A stretch of 64,000 bases of DNA, taken from the NCBI RefSeq assembly GCF_900103585.1, contig NZ_FNHV01000007.1, forward strand, positions 1 through 64,000. Direction: 5' to 3'. How positions within the stretch are numbered: the stretch's first letter is position 1; each line of letters begins with the position of its first letter. The DNA is from Streptomyces sp. cf386 (GTDB lineage: Bacteria > Actinomycetota > Actinomycetes > Streptomycetales > Streptomycetaceae). The notes below the pieces were generated by a model. The model saw only the letters and a list, made by a program, of their open reading frames with translations. It was not told the DNA's origin and made no database searches. Below, piece by piece: positions 1-8,234 of this stretch. The position numbers and the translations under genes are program-made.

Positions 1-1418
1 CGAACTGGATCATGCCGCTGCAGATCGGCGCGCCGGACGTGGCGTTCCCGCGGCTGAACATGTTCGCCTACTGGCTGTACCTGTTCGGCTCGCTCATCGC
101 GGTCGGTGGCTTCCTCACCCCGCAAGGTGCGGCCGACTTCGGCTGGTTCGCCTACTCCCCGCTGTCGGACGCGGTCCGCTCGCCGGGCATCGGCGCCGAC
201 ATGTGGATCATGGGTCTGGCCTTCTCCGGCTTCGGCACCATCCTCGGCGCGGTCAACTTCATCACCACGATCATCTGCATGCGCGCCCCCGGCATGACCA
301 TGTTCCGCATGCCGATCTTCGTGTGGAACGTGCTGCTCACCGCGGTCCTGGTCCTGCTCGCCTTCCCCGTCCTCGCGGCCGCGCTGTTCGCGCTGGAGGC
401 GGATCGCAAGTTCGGAGCGCACATCTTCGACGCGGCCAACGGCGGAGCCTTGCTCTGGCAACACCTCTTCTGGTTCTTCGGGCATCCAGAGGTGTACATC
501 ATCGCGCTGCCGTTCTTCGGCATCATTTCCGAGGTCATCCCGGTCTTCTCCCGTAAGCCGATGTTCGGCTACATGGGTCTGGTCGCGGCGACCATCGCGA
601 TCGCGGGTCTGTCCGTGACGGTGTGGGCGCACCACATGTACGTCACCGGCGGTGTGCTGTTGCCGTTCTTCGCCTTCATGACGTTCCTCATCGCCGTACC
701 GACAGGCGTGAAGTTCTTCAACTGGATCGGCACCATGTGGAAGGGCTCGTTGTCCTTCGAGACACCGATGCTCTGGGCGACCGGCTTCCTGATCACCTTC
801 ACCTTCGGTGGTCTGACGGGTGTCATCCTGGCCTCGCCGCCGATGGACTTCCACGTCTCCGACTCGTACTTCGTGGTGGCGCACTTCCACTACGTCGTCT
901 TCGGCACCGTCGTCTTCGCGATGTTCTCCGGCTTCCACTTCTGGTGGCCGAAGATGACCGGCAAGATGCTCGACGAGCGCCTCGGCAAGATGACCTTCTG
1001 GACGCTGTTCGTCGGCTTCCACGGCACCTTCCTCGTCCAGCACTGGCTGGGCGCCGAGGGCATGCCGCGTCGTTACGCCGACTACCTCGCGGCCGACGGT
1101 TTCACCGCCCTGAACACGATCTCGACGATCAGCTCGTTCGTGCTCGGCGCGTCGCTGCTGCCCTTCTTCTACAACGTGTGGAAGACGGCCAAGTACGGCA
1201 AGCCGGTCGGCGTCGACGACCCGTGGGGCTACGGCCGCTCGCTGGAGTGGGCCACGTCCTGCCCGCCGCCGCGCCACAACTTCCTCACCCTGCCGCGGAT
1301 CCGTTCCGAATCCCCGGCGTTCGACCTGCACCACCCTGAGATCGCCGCCCTCGACCAGCTCGAGAACGCACCTCACGGTGACAAGGCTCTGGCTGGTGGC
1401 AAGGAGGCCGGCAAGTGA
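1..1418 (+). CDS. ctaD: Cytochrome c oxidase subunit I, 5'-partial
   Basis: Catalytic membrane subunit of the aa3-type terminal oxidase, reducing O2 to water and pumping protons. The reading frame is open to the left edge, so the N-terminal part with the first heme a histidine lies outside the window. Visible hallmarks are WFFGHPEVY (Cu-B histidine and the cross-linked tyrosine), the HH pair in VWAHHMYVTGG (Cu-B), the K-channel lysine in PTGVKFFNWIG and HFHYVVFG (heme a3 and heme a histidines). Multiple membrane helices are followed by a hydrophilic C-terminal tail. The stop overlaps the ctaF start, so the two are translationally coupled. Confidence 0.97.
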   Translation, partial: NWIMPLQIGAPDVAFPRLNMFAYWLYLFGSLIAVGGFLTPQGAADFGWFAYSPLSDAVRSPGIGADMWIMGLAFSGFGTILGAVNFITTIICMRAPGMTMFRMPIFVWNVLLTAVLVLLAFPVLAAALFALEADRKFGAHIFDAANGGALLWQHLFWFFGHPEVYIIALPFFGIISEVIPVFSRKPMFGYMGLVAATIAIAGLSVTVWAHHMYVTGGVLLPFFAFMTFLIAVPTGVKFFNWIGTMWKGSLSFETPMLWATGFLITFTFGGLTGVILASPPMDFHVSDSYFVVAHFHYVVFGTVVFAMFSGFHFWWPKMTGKMLDERLGKMTFWTLFVGFHGTFLVQHWLGAEGMPRRYADYLAADGFTALNTISTISSFVLGASLLPFFYNVWKTAKYGKPVGVDDPWGYGRSLEWATSCPPPRHNFLTLPRIRSESPAFDLHHPEIAALDQLENAPHGDKALAGGKEAGK

Positions 1419-1813
1419 AGGTTCAGGGCAAGATGTTCATCTGGCTGAGCGTCTTCATCCTCGCCATGGCGGTCGTCTATGGCGTGTGGTCGAAGGAGCC
1501 GGCCGGCACGACGGCCCTCTTCCTGGCCTTCGGTCTGTCCATCATGATCGGCTTCTACCTGGGCTTCACCGCCCGGCGGGTCGACACGGGTGCGCAGGAC
1601 AACAAGGAAGCGGACGTCGCGGACGACGCCGGCGAGGTCGGGTTCTTCAGCCCGCACAGCTGGCAGCCGCTCTCCCTCGCGATCGGTGGCGCCTTCGCCT
1701 TCCTGGCGATCGCCATCGGCTGGTGGCTGTTGTACTTCTCGGCGCCGCTGATCATGATCGGCCTCTGGGGCTGGGTCTTCGAGTACTACCGCGGTGAGAA
1801 CCGCACCCAGTAG
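1415..1813 (+). CDS. ctaF: Cytochrome c oxidase subunit IV (actinobacterial type)
   Basis: Small 132-residue membrane subunit of the actinobacterial aa3 oxidase. It starts at a GTG that overlaps the ctaD stop (GTGA arrangement). Two N-terminal helices (about residues 7-24 and 30-50) and a hydrophobic C-terminal half (about 88-125) flank a polar acidic loop. Position directly after ctaD and the sequence pattern fit CtaF, which is specific to actinobacterial oxidases and helps hold the bc1-aa3 supercomplex together. It is the last gene before a strong terminator. Confidence 0.93.
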   Translation: MKVQGKMFIWLSVFILAMAVVYGVWSKEPAGTTALFLAFGLSIMIGFYLGFTARRVDTGAQDNKEADVADDAGEVGFFSPHSWQPLSLAIGGAFAFLAIAIGWWLLYFSAPLIMIGLWGWVFEYYRGENRTQ

Positions 1814-1830
1814 CACGAACCGAGCTCATC

Positions 1831-1874
1831 GGGAGCCCGGACACTCCGTCAGGAGCGTCCGGGCTCCCGCTTTT
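1831..1874 (+). terminator. Rho-independent terminator after ctaF
   Basis: A perfect 12-bp stem (1831-1842 with 1857-1868, GGGAGCCCGGAC / GTCCGGGCTCCC) with a 14-nt loop is followed by GCTTTT. It closes the ctaD-ctaF transcript. Confidence 0.9.
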
Positions 1875-1944
1875 GCAGCAATCGAAATCACCCGTACGTG
1901 TCACCCGGCGCGCCGCCACTGACGCCGCTTCCTAGCGTGAAGCC

Positions 1945-3210
1945 ATGAGCAACAGAGCACAGCGCGAGAAGACCGTCATAGGCTGCACGCTCCTGCTGAT
2001 AGCACTCGGTGCGAGTGCCGCCGCCTGCAGCAGTGACGGCAACCCGCTGGCCGCCGAGCCCTACGATGCGGCCGACCAGATCGCCTTCAACGGCCCCTCG
2101 GGCGACGGCAAGAAGGCCGACCCCGACAAGCCCCTGGAAGTCACCGCAGAGGACTCCGACGGCCGTATCACGGACGTCACCGCCAGGGACGCCGCAGGAC
2201 GCTACGTAGCGGGCGAACTCTCTGCCGACGGCACTCGCTGGCACAGCACCTCTCCGCTGGCCGCCAACGCCCGCTACACGGTGCGGGTGAGCACCGAGGA
2301 CGAGGACGGCGCCCCCGGCCGCAAGGTCCTCACCTTCGACACCAGCCGGCCGACCACCCAGAAGCATCTGATGGTGGAGTTCGGCCCGAAGGCGGGCACC
2401 TACGGCGTGGGGCAGCCCATCACGGCCGCACTGAACCAGCCCGTCAAGGACAAGAAGCAGCGCGCCATAGTCGAGCGGGCCCTGAAGGTCGACTCCACGC
2501 CCGCCGTGGAGGGCACCTGGCACTGGGTGGACGACAAGGAACTCCACTACCGCCCCAAGGAGTACTGGCCCACCGGCGCCACGATCCAGGCCCGCAGCAA
2601 CCTCGAAGGCGTCAAGATCGGCGACCGAATATGGGGCGGCAAGGTCAAGCCCCTGCGAATAACCATCGGCGACCAGGTCATAGCCGTCACGGACGCCGCA
2701 TCGCACCAGCTGACGCTCTACCGGAACGGCGAGGCCGTCAGGTCGATGCCCGTCACCACCGGCAAGCCGGGCTTCGCGACCCGCAACGGCGTCAAGGTCG
2801 TACTGGCCAAGGAGTACTTCGTACGCATGCGCGGCACGAGCATAGGGATAGCGGAGGGCTCCTCGGAGTCGTACGACCTACCCGTCTACTACGCCACCCG
2901 CGTGACCTGGAGCGGCGAGTACGTCCACGCGGCCCCCTGGTCGGTCGGCTCCCAGGGTTACGCCAACGTCAGCCACGGCTGCACGGGCATGAGCACCGCC
3001 AACGCCTCATGGTTCTTCGACAACGTCCGCGAGGGCGACATCGTCAAGGTCATCAACTCGGGCGGCAACACCATGGAGCCATTCGGCAACGGCTTCGGCG
3101 ACTGGAACCTGCCGTGGAGCAACTGGCGCAACGGCAGCGCCCTGGTGGCCGGCATCCCGGAGGGCCCGAGCCCGTCGGAACGGGCGAGACTGAGGCCCCA
3201 GAGCATTTGA
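1945..3210 (+). CDS. L,D-transpeptidase lipoprotein with Ig-like domains (YkuD)
   Basis: Predicted periplasm-side peptidoglycan L,D-transpeptidase of 421 residues, like mycobacterial LdtMt2. The N-terminus has a signal segment (about 10-27) and a lipobox-like ASAAAC with Cys28 as the likely lipidated residue. Residues about 45-240 look like two Ig-like domains. The YkuD catalytic domain covers about 240-375 with His328 (EYVHAAP), His344 and catalytic Cys346 in SHGCTGMS. A short Trp-rich tail follows. TAGCGT lies 6 bases before the ATG with no Shine-Dalgarno, so the mRNA may be leaderless. Such enzymes make 3-3 cross-links in the wall. Confidence 0.93.
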   Translation: MSNRAQREKTVIGCTLLLIALGASAAACSSDGNPLAAEPYDAADQIAFNGPSGDGKKADPDKPLEVTAEDSDGRITDVTARDAAGRYVAGELSADGTRWHSTSPLAANARYTVRVSTEDEDGAPGRKVLTFDTSRPTTQKHLMVEFGPKAGTYGVGQPITAALNQPVKDKKQRAIVERALKVDSTPAVEGTWHWVDDKELHYRPKEYWPTGATIQARSNLEGVKIGDRIWGGKVKPLRITIGDQVIAVTDAASHQLTLYRNGEAVRSMPVTTGKPGFATRNGVKVVLAKEYFVRMRGTSIGIAEGSSESYDLPVYYATRVTWSGEYVHAAPWSVGSQGYANVSHGCTGMSTANASWFFDNVREGDIVKVINSGGNTMEPFGNGFGDWNLPWSNWRNGSALVAGIPEGPSPSERARLRPQSI

Positions 3211-3237
3211 GAGGGCAGCGGGGCAACGCCCTCAGGA

Positions 3238-3261
3238 GCGCGGGGAACTGCGCGACCAGCC
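3238..3261. repeat. Interspersed intergenic repeat, copy 1 of 3
   Basis: A 24-bp core beginning GCGCGGGGAACTGCGCG is identical to copies at 25699-25722 and 33826-33849. A short motif CAGTCGCC follows about 15 bases later. It sits between convergent genes. Confidence 0.8.
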
Positions 3262-3306
3262 CCAGCCGGACCCGCAGTCGCCCCACAACCCTCAGAACCC
3301 GAGTTC

Positions 3307-3708
3307 TCAGGCGCTCTGAAGCCGCTTCGTCCGCAACAGGGAAGCCAGCGCCCCCGCGAACTCCACCGGCTCCACAGGCAACGTCACCGCCGCCTCGGCC
3401 CGACTCCACGTGGCCAGCCACGCATCCTGCGGCCGCCCGATGAGCAACAGCACCGGCGGGCAGTTGAACACCTCGTCCTTGATCTGCCGACAGACCCCCA
3501 TGCCCCCCATGGGCACCGCCTCGCCATCCAGGACACAGACGTCGATCCCGCCCTTGTCCAGCGCCTTGATGACGGCGGCGGGCGTAGCGCACTCCACGAA
3601 CCTGACCAAGGGCACGTCGGGAGCCGGTCGCCGGCCGGAGGCAACCCGCACCTGCTCCCGGGTGTTGGAGTCGTCGCTGTAGACCAGCACCGTGGCGGTC
3701 GGCTGCAT
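3307..3708 (-). CDS. Atypical receiver-domain (response-regulator-like) protein
   Basis: Stand-alone protein of 133 residues with a CheY-like fold pattern and no output domain. An acidic pair occurs near the N-terminus (YSDD), and an aspartate in VCVLDGEA sits at the phosphoacceptor position. The conserved lysine before the last strand is missing (LPVEP in place of KP), so classical phosphotransfer signalling is doubtful. The ATG has a strong GGAGGAAC Shine-Dalgarno. It lies divergent to ctaE inside the oxidase cluster, which suggests but does not prove a role in respiratory regulation. Confidence 0.8.
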   Translation of the reverse strand: MQPTATVLVYSDDSNTREQVRVASGRRPAPDVPLVRFVECATPAAVIKALDKGGIDVCVLDGEAVPMGGMGVCRQIKDEVFNCPPVLLLIGRPQDAWLATWSRAEAAVTLPVEPVEFAGALASLLRTKRLQSA

Positions 3709-3766
3709 TGTTCCTCCGTGACGTCAGCGTCGTAAGGACAGGCCCGTTGGGCCGGATGCTACTCCC

Positions 3767-3794
3767 TTGAACACCACGTCAACACCGGTACGAA
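3767..3794 (+). promoter_or_regulatory. Candidate promoter of ctaE
   Basis: TTGAAC (3767-3772) and TACGAA (3789-3794) are separated by 16 bp. A start near 3801 would give a leader of about 50 nt containing the 3843-3863 palindrome. Assigned by consensus only. Confidence 0.4.
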
Positions 3795-3842
3795 CACCCA
3801 AGACACTCCGAACGGCACCCCCCGGAGTGAGGGCGGGATAAG

Positions 3843-3863
3843 CGACCGACATAATGTCGGTCG
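3843..3863. promoter_or_regulatory. Perfect 21-bp palindrome across the ctaE start codon
   Basis: Left arm CGACCGACAT and right arm ATGTCGGTCG flank a single A. The ATG of ctaE (3854-3856) opens the right arm. As RNA it could form a 9-bp stem with a 3-nt loop that hides the start; as DNA it is an ideal dimeric-repressor site. No Shine-Dalgarno lies at the normal distance. The binding partner is unknown. Confidence 0.75.
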
Positions 3864-4474
3864 TGGCGACAGCAACGACAGTAGACAAGGGTCACGCGCA
3901 CCCGTCGGTCAATCGACCGAACCTCACCAGCGTCGGAACCATCATCTGGTTGAGTTCCGAGCTGATGTTCTTCGCGGCCCTCTTCGCGATGTACTTCACC
4001 CTTCGATCGGTGACGGGGCCCGATTTCTGGCATGAGAAGGCCGCGGCCCTGAACTTCCCGTTCTCGGCGACGAACACCACGATCCTGGTGCTCTCCTCGC
4101 TCACCTGCCAGCTCGGCGTCTTCGCCGCCGAGCGCGGTGACGTCAAGAAGCTCCGGGGCTGGTTCATCGTCACCTTCATCATGGGTGCGATCTTCATCGG
4201 CGGTCAGGTGTACGAGTACACCGAGCTGGTCAAGCACGAGGGCCTCTCGCTCTCGTCCGACCCGTACGGCTCGGTCTTCTACCTGACCACCGGCTTCCAC
4301 GGCCTGCACGTGACGGGCGGTCTCATCGCCTTCCTGCTGGTCCTCGGCCGCACGTACATGGCCAAGAGGTTCACGCACGAGCAGGCGACCGCCGCGATCG
4401 TCGTGTCCTACTACTGGCACTTCGTCGATGTCGTCTGGATCGGCCTCTTCGCCACGATCTACATGATCAAGTAG
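3854..4474 (+). CDS. ctaE: Cytochrome c oxidase subunit III
   Basis: Membrane subunit III of the aa3 oxidase, 206 residues with about five helices, the usual actinobacterial size. Conserved features are SELMFFAALFAMYF in the first helix, TTGFHGLHVTGG and YYWHFVDVVW near the end. It stands apart from ctaDF but directly upstream of qcrCAB, an arrangement typical of actinobacteria and consistent with the bc1-aa3 supercomplex. There is no good Shine-Dalgarno at normal spacing and the start codon lies inside a long palindrome. Confidence 0.96.
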   Translation: MSVVATATTVDKGHAHPSVNRPNLTSVGTIIWLSSELMFFAALFAMYFTLRSVTGPDFWHEKAAALNFPFSATNTTILVLSSLTCQLGVFAAERGDVKKLRGWFIVTFIMGAIFIGGQVYEYTELVKHEGLSLSSDPYGSVFYLTTGFHGLHVTGGLIAFLLVLGRTYMAKRFTHEQATAAIVVSYYWHFVDVVWIGLFATIYMIK

Positions 4475-4553
4475 TCGGGCTCGATCCCGCGCGCGTTCCA
4501 CAACGCACTTTCCAGAAGCATCGACGCAGAAGATCCTGACACCGGGGTAATCC

Positions 4554-5366
4554 GTGAAAAAGCTCTCCGCACGACGACGCCATCCGCTGGCGGCGGTCGT
4601 CGTCCTACTCCTCGCGCTGGCGTGCACGGGGGGGCTGTACGCCGTGTTCGCGCCCGCGGACAAGGCGCAGGCCGAGGAAACCGCCCAGTCCCTCACCATC
4701 GAAGAGGGCAAGAAGCTCTACGCCGTCGGCTGCGCCAGCTGCCACGGAACCGGCGGTCAGGGCACCTCCGACGGTCCTAGCCTGGTGGGCGTCGGCGCCG
4801 CCGCCGTAGACTTCCAGGTCTCGACGGGACGTATGCCTGCCGCCACCTCCCAGGGCGCCCAGGTCCCCGCCAAGAAGAACATCTACTCCCAGGCCGAGAT
4901 CGACCAGCTCGCGGCGTACATCGCCTCGCTGGGCGCCGGCCCGAACGTCCCGTCCGAGGAGCAGTACGGCCCCGAGGGCGCGGACATCGCCAAGGGCGGC
5001 GAGCTCTTCCGCAACAACTGCGCCCAGTGCCACAACTTCACCGGCAAGGGCGGCGCGCTGACCAAGGGCAAGTACGCGCCGAGCCTTGAGGGCGTCGACC
5101 CGAAGCACATCTACGAGGCCATGCAGACCGGCCCGCAGAACATGCCTTCGTTCCCCGACACCACCCTGTCGGAGCAGAACAAGAAGGACATCATCGCGTA
5201 CCTGCACGCGGTCAACAGCGATGAGACGGTGAATCCGGGTGGTCTGGAGCTGGGCGGCCTCGGGCCGGTCACCGAGGGCCTCTTCTCCTGGATCTTCGGT
5301 CTCGGCGCACTGATCGCTGTCGCCGTCTGGGTCGCCGCTCGGACCGCAAAGGCCAGGAAGTCATGA
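4554..5366 (+). CDS. qcrC: Cytochrome bc1 complex diheme cytochrome c subunit
   Basis: Membrane-anchored diheme cytochrome c of 270 residues that passes electrons from the bc1 complex directly to the aa3 oxidase in actinobacteria. The N-terminal helix spans about residues 12-34. Two CxxCH heme sites are present, CASCH at 60-64 and CAQCH at 156-160, and a C-terminal helix covers about 243-264. The GTG at 4554 gives the expected basic N-terminus MKKLSARRR. The stop overlaps the qcrA ATG. Confidence 0.97.
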   Translation: MKKLSARRRHPLAAVVVLLLALACTGGLYAVFAPADKAQAEETAQSLTIEEGKKLYAVGCASCHGTGGQGTSDGPSLVGVGAAAVDFQVSTGRMPAATSQGAQVPAKKNIYSQAEIDQLAAYIASLGAGPNVPSEEQYGPEGADIAKGGELFRNNCAQCHNFTGKGGALTKGKYAPSLEGVDPKHIYEAMQTGPQNMPSFPDTTLSEQNKKDIIAYLHAVNSDETVNPGGLELGGLGPVTEGLFSWIFGLGALIAVAVWVAARTAKARKS

Positions 5367-6412
5367 GTAGCCAAGACATTCCAGAAGAGAACCTGCCCGC
5401 TGAGCGGGACGCCAGCGTCGCGGTAGCGGACGAGAAGAACCCCTTCGCCGACCCCGGCCTGCCGCCCCACGAGCACCGGATCCAGGACATCGACGAGCGG
5501 GCCGCCAAGCGGTCCGAGCGCACGGTCGCCCTGCTGTTCACGGTGTCGATGCTGGCCACCGTCGGCTTCATCGCCTCGTACGTCACGATCCCGCACGACA
5601 AGTCGATCTTCGTCTTCCCGATCGGGCACCTCAACGCGCTGAACTTCGCGCTGGGGCTGACCCTCGGTGCGGCGCTGTTCTGCATCGGCGCGGGCGCGGT
5701 CCACTGGGCCCGCACTCTGATGTCCGACGAGGAAGTCGCGGACGACCGGCACGCGATCGCGGCTGAGCCCGAGGTCAAGGCCAAGGTCATGGCCGACTTC
5801 AAGCAGGGCGCCAAGGAGTCCGCGCTGGGTCGCCGCAAGCTGATCCGCAACACCATGTTCGGCGCGCTGGCCCTGTTCCCGCTCTCCGGTGTCGTCCTGC
5901 TGCGTGACCTCGGTCCGCTGCCCGGCACCAAGCTCCGCCACACTCTGTGGTCCAAGGGCAAGCTGCTCGTCAACATGAACACCAACGAGCCGCTGCGTCC
6001 CTCGGACGTCGCGGTCGGCTCCCTCACCTTCGCCAAGCCGGAGGGCCTGGAGGAGCACGACCACGACTTCCAGAACGAGATCGCCAAGGCCGCCCTGATG
6101 ATCGTCCGGCTCCAGCCCGACGACATCAAGGACAAGCAGGAGCTCGACTGGTCCTACCAGGGGATCGTCGCGTACTCGAAGATCTGCACCCACGTCGGTT
6201 GCCCGATCTCCCTGTACGAGCAGCAGACGCACCACGTGCTCTGCCCCTGCCACCAGTCCACCTTCGACCTCTCCGACGGTGCCCGAGTGATCTTCGGCCC
6301 CGCCGGCCACGCCCTGCCGCAGCTGCGCATCGGCGTGAACGACGAGGGCTACCTCGAGGCGCTCGGCGACTTCGAAGAGCCCGTCGGTCCTGCATTCTGG
6401 GAGCGCGGATGA
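5363..6412 (+). CDS. qcrA: Cytochrome bc1 complex Rieske iron-sulfur subunit
   Basis: Rieske [2Fe-2S] protein of 349 residues. An acidic N-terminus is followed by three membrane segments (about 53-74, 85-115 and 163-182), the actinobacterial three-helix form. The Rieske domain carries CTHVGC (Cys275, His277, Cys280) and CPCH (Cys294, Cys296, His297); Cys275, His277, Cys294 and His297 are the cluster ligands and Cys280-Cys296 the disulfide pair. It overlaps qcrC and qcrB by ATGA junctions, so the three subunits are translationally coupled. Confidence 0.97.
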   Translation: MSSQDIPEENLPAERDASVAVADEKNPFADPGLPPHEHRIQDIDERAAKRSERTVALLFTVSMLATVGFIASYVTIPHDKSIFVFPIGHLNALNFALGLTLGAALFCIGAGAVHWARTLMSDEEVADDRHAIAAEPEVKAKVMADFKQGAKESALGRRKLIRNTMFGALALFPLSGVVLLRDLGPLPGTKLRHTLWSKGKLLVNMNTNEPLRPSDVAVGSLTFAKPEGLEEHDHDFQNEIAKAALMIVRLQPDDIKDKQELDWSYQGIVAYSKICTHVGCPISLYEQQTHHVLCPCHQSTFDLSDGARVIFGPAGHALPQLRIGVNDEGYLEALGDFEEPVGPAFWERG

Positions 6413-8046
6413 GCACTACAGAGACCACCGAGTCCCGCGCACGCGGGAAGGCACCGGCCGGCGAGCGCGTCGCCGACTGGGCCGACGGCCGGCTGGGGAT
6501 CTACTCCCTGGCCAAGGCCAACATGCGCAAGATCTTCCCCGACCACTGGTCGTTCATGTTGGGTGAGGTCTGCCTCTACAGCTTCATCATCATCATCCTC
6601 ACGGGTGTGTATCTGACGCTGTTCTTCCACCCGTCGATGAACGAGGTGGAGTACCACGGCAGCTACGTCCCGCTGCAGGGTCAGCTCATGTCGGAGGCGT
6701 TCAGCTCGACGCTGCACATCTCCTTCGACGTCCGCGGTGGTCTGCTCATCCGGCAGATCCACCACTGGGCGGCGCTGATCTTCCTCGCCGGCATGTTCGT
6801 GCACATGATGCGCGTGTTCTTCACGGGCGCGTTCCGCAAGCCGCGAGAGATCAACTGGCTGTTCGGCTTCCTGCTGTTCGTCCTGGGCATGTTCACCGGT
6901 TTCACCGGCTACTCGCTCCCGGACGACCTGCTCTCCGGCACCGGTGTGCGCTTCACCGAGGGCGCGATCCTGTCCATGCCGATCGTCGGCACGTACATCT
7001 CGTTCTTCCTCTTCGGCGGCGAGTTCCCGGGCGTCGACTTCGTTGCCCGCTTCTACTCGATCCACATCCTGCTGCTGCCGGGCATCATGCTCGGTCTGGT
7101 GGTCGGCCATCTGATCCTGGTCTTCTACCACAAGCACACGCAGTTCTCGGGCCCCGGAAAGAACAACAAGAACGTCGTCGGCATGCCGCTGCTGCCGGTC
7201 TACATGGCCAAGGCCGGAGGCTTCTTCTTCCTGGTCTTCGGTGTCATCGCGGTCATCGCGGCGGTCGCGCAGATCAACCCGATCTGGGCCATGGGTCCCT
7301 ACCGTCCGGACATGGTGTCCACGGGCGCCCAGCCCGACTGGTACATGGGCTTCGCCGAGGGTCTGGTCCGCTACATGCCGGGCTGGGAAGTCAACTTCTG
7401 GGGTCACACGCTCGTCCTGGGCGTGTTCATCCCGCTGGTTCTCTTCGGTCTGGTGCTGGGCGCGATCGCGGTCTACCCGTTCATCGAGTCCTGGGTCACC
7501 GGCGACAAGCGCGAGCACCACATCCTGGACCGCCCGCGCAACGCCCCGACGCGTACCGCGTTCGGTGTCGCCTGGATCACGGTGTACATGATCGGCCTGG
7601 TCGGCGGTGGCAACGACCTGTGGGCCACCCACTTCCACCTGTCGATCAACGCGGTCACCTGGTTCGTCCGGATCGGGTTCTTCGCCGGACCGGTCATCGC
7701 GTTCATCGTCACCAAGCGGATCTGCCTGGGCCTGCAGCGCCGGGACAAGGACAAGGTGCTGCACGGCCGCGAGTCGGGCATCATCAAGCGCCTGCCGCAC
7801 GGTGAGTTCATCGAGGTGCACGAGCCGCTCAGCCAGGACGCGCTGCACACCCTCACCGCGCACGAGCAGTACCAGCCGCTGGAGATCGGCCCGACGGTCG
7901 ACGAGAACGGCGTCGAGCGCAAGGTGAAGGGCTCCGAGAAGCTGCGCGCCAAGCTCAGCGAGTCGTACTTCGGCGAGGACGGCCAGATCCCCAAGCCGAC
8001 GGTCGAGGAGTACAAGGAGATCACGAGCGGCCACGGCCACCACTGA
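6409..8046 (+). CDS. qcrB: Cytochrome bc1 complex cytochrome b subunit
   Basis: Diheme cytochrome b of 545 residues, the quinol-oxidising core of the bc1 complex. The start is the ATG overlapping the qcrA stop (ATGA), although the frame stays open upstream inside qcrA. Helix B (IHHWAALIFLAGMFVHMMRVFF) and helix D (SIHILLLPGIMLGLVVGH) provide the paired heme histidines. The Qo-site PEWY motif appears as PDWY in GAQPDWYMG. The long cytosolic C-terminal extension is typical of actinobacterial QcrB, the target of Q203-type inhibitors. Two terminator hairpins follow. Confidence 0.97.
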   Translation: MSTTETTESRARGKAPAGERVADWADGRLGIYSLAKANMRKIFPDHWSFMLGEVCLYSFIIIILTGVYLTLFFHPSMNEVEYHGSYVPLQGQLMSEAFSSTLHISFDVRGGLLIRQIHHWAALIFLAGMFVHMMRVFFTGAFRKPREINWLFGFLLFVLGMFTGFTGYSLPDDLLSGTGVRFTEGAILSMPIVGTYISFFLFGGEFPGVDFVARFYSIHILLLPGIMLGLVVGHLILVFYHKHTQFSGPGKNNKNVVGMPLLPVYMAKAGGFFFLVFGVIAVIAAVAQINPIWAMGPYRPDMVSTGAQPDWYMGFAEGLVRYMPGWEVNFWGHTLVLGVFIPLVLFGLVLGAIAVYPFIESWVTGDKREHHILDRPRNAPTRTAFGVAWITVYMIGLVGGGNDLWATHFHLSINAVTWFVRIGFFAGPVIAFIVTKRICLGLQRRDKDKVLHGRESGIIKRLPHGEFIEVHEPLSQDALHTLTAHEQYQPLEIGPTVDENGVERKVKGSEKLRAKLSESYFGEDGQIPKPTVEEYKEITSGHGHH

Positions 8047-8065
8047 TCGCTGCGTTTCGCCACGC

Positions 8066-8152
8066 CACGGCTGAGGGCCCCATCCGGTTGAACGGGTGGG
8101 GCCCTCGGCCGTGCCGGGGTGAGGGCTCCGTCCGGTCTTCGGACGGGGCCCT
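8066..8152 (+). terminator. Tandem terminator hairpins after qcrB
   Basis: A 17-bp stem with one G-T pair (8066-8082 with 8097-8113) is followed by a 13-bp stem with one G-T pair (8122-8134 with 8140-8152) ending in CCCTT. Together they separate the qcr operon from trpD. Confidence 0.8.
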
Positions 8153-8234
8153 TCTCCGGGTCCCGGGGCTGGATAGGGTGGACCTGTTGAGACTCTCGTC
8201 CCGCAGTGCGGGACGCCTGACCCTGGAGCGGCTT

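Noticed and set aside
3843..3863. Rex redox-repressor site at ctaE
   Set aside because: The palindrome does not resemble TTGTGAA-N6-TTCACAA.
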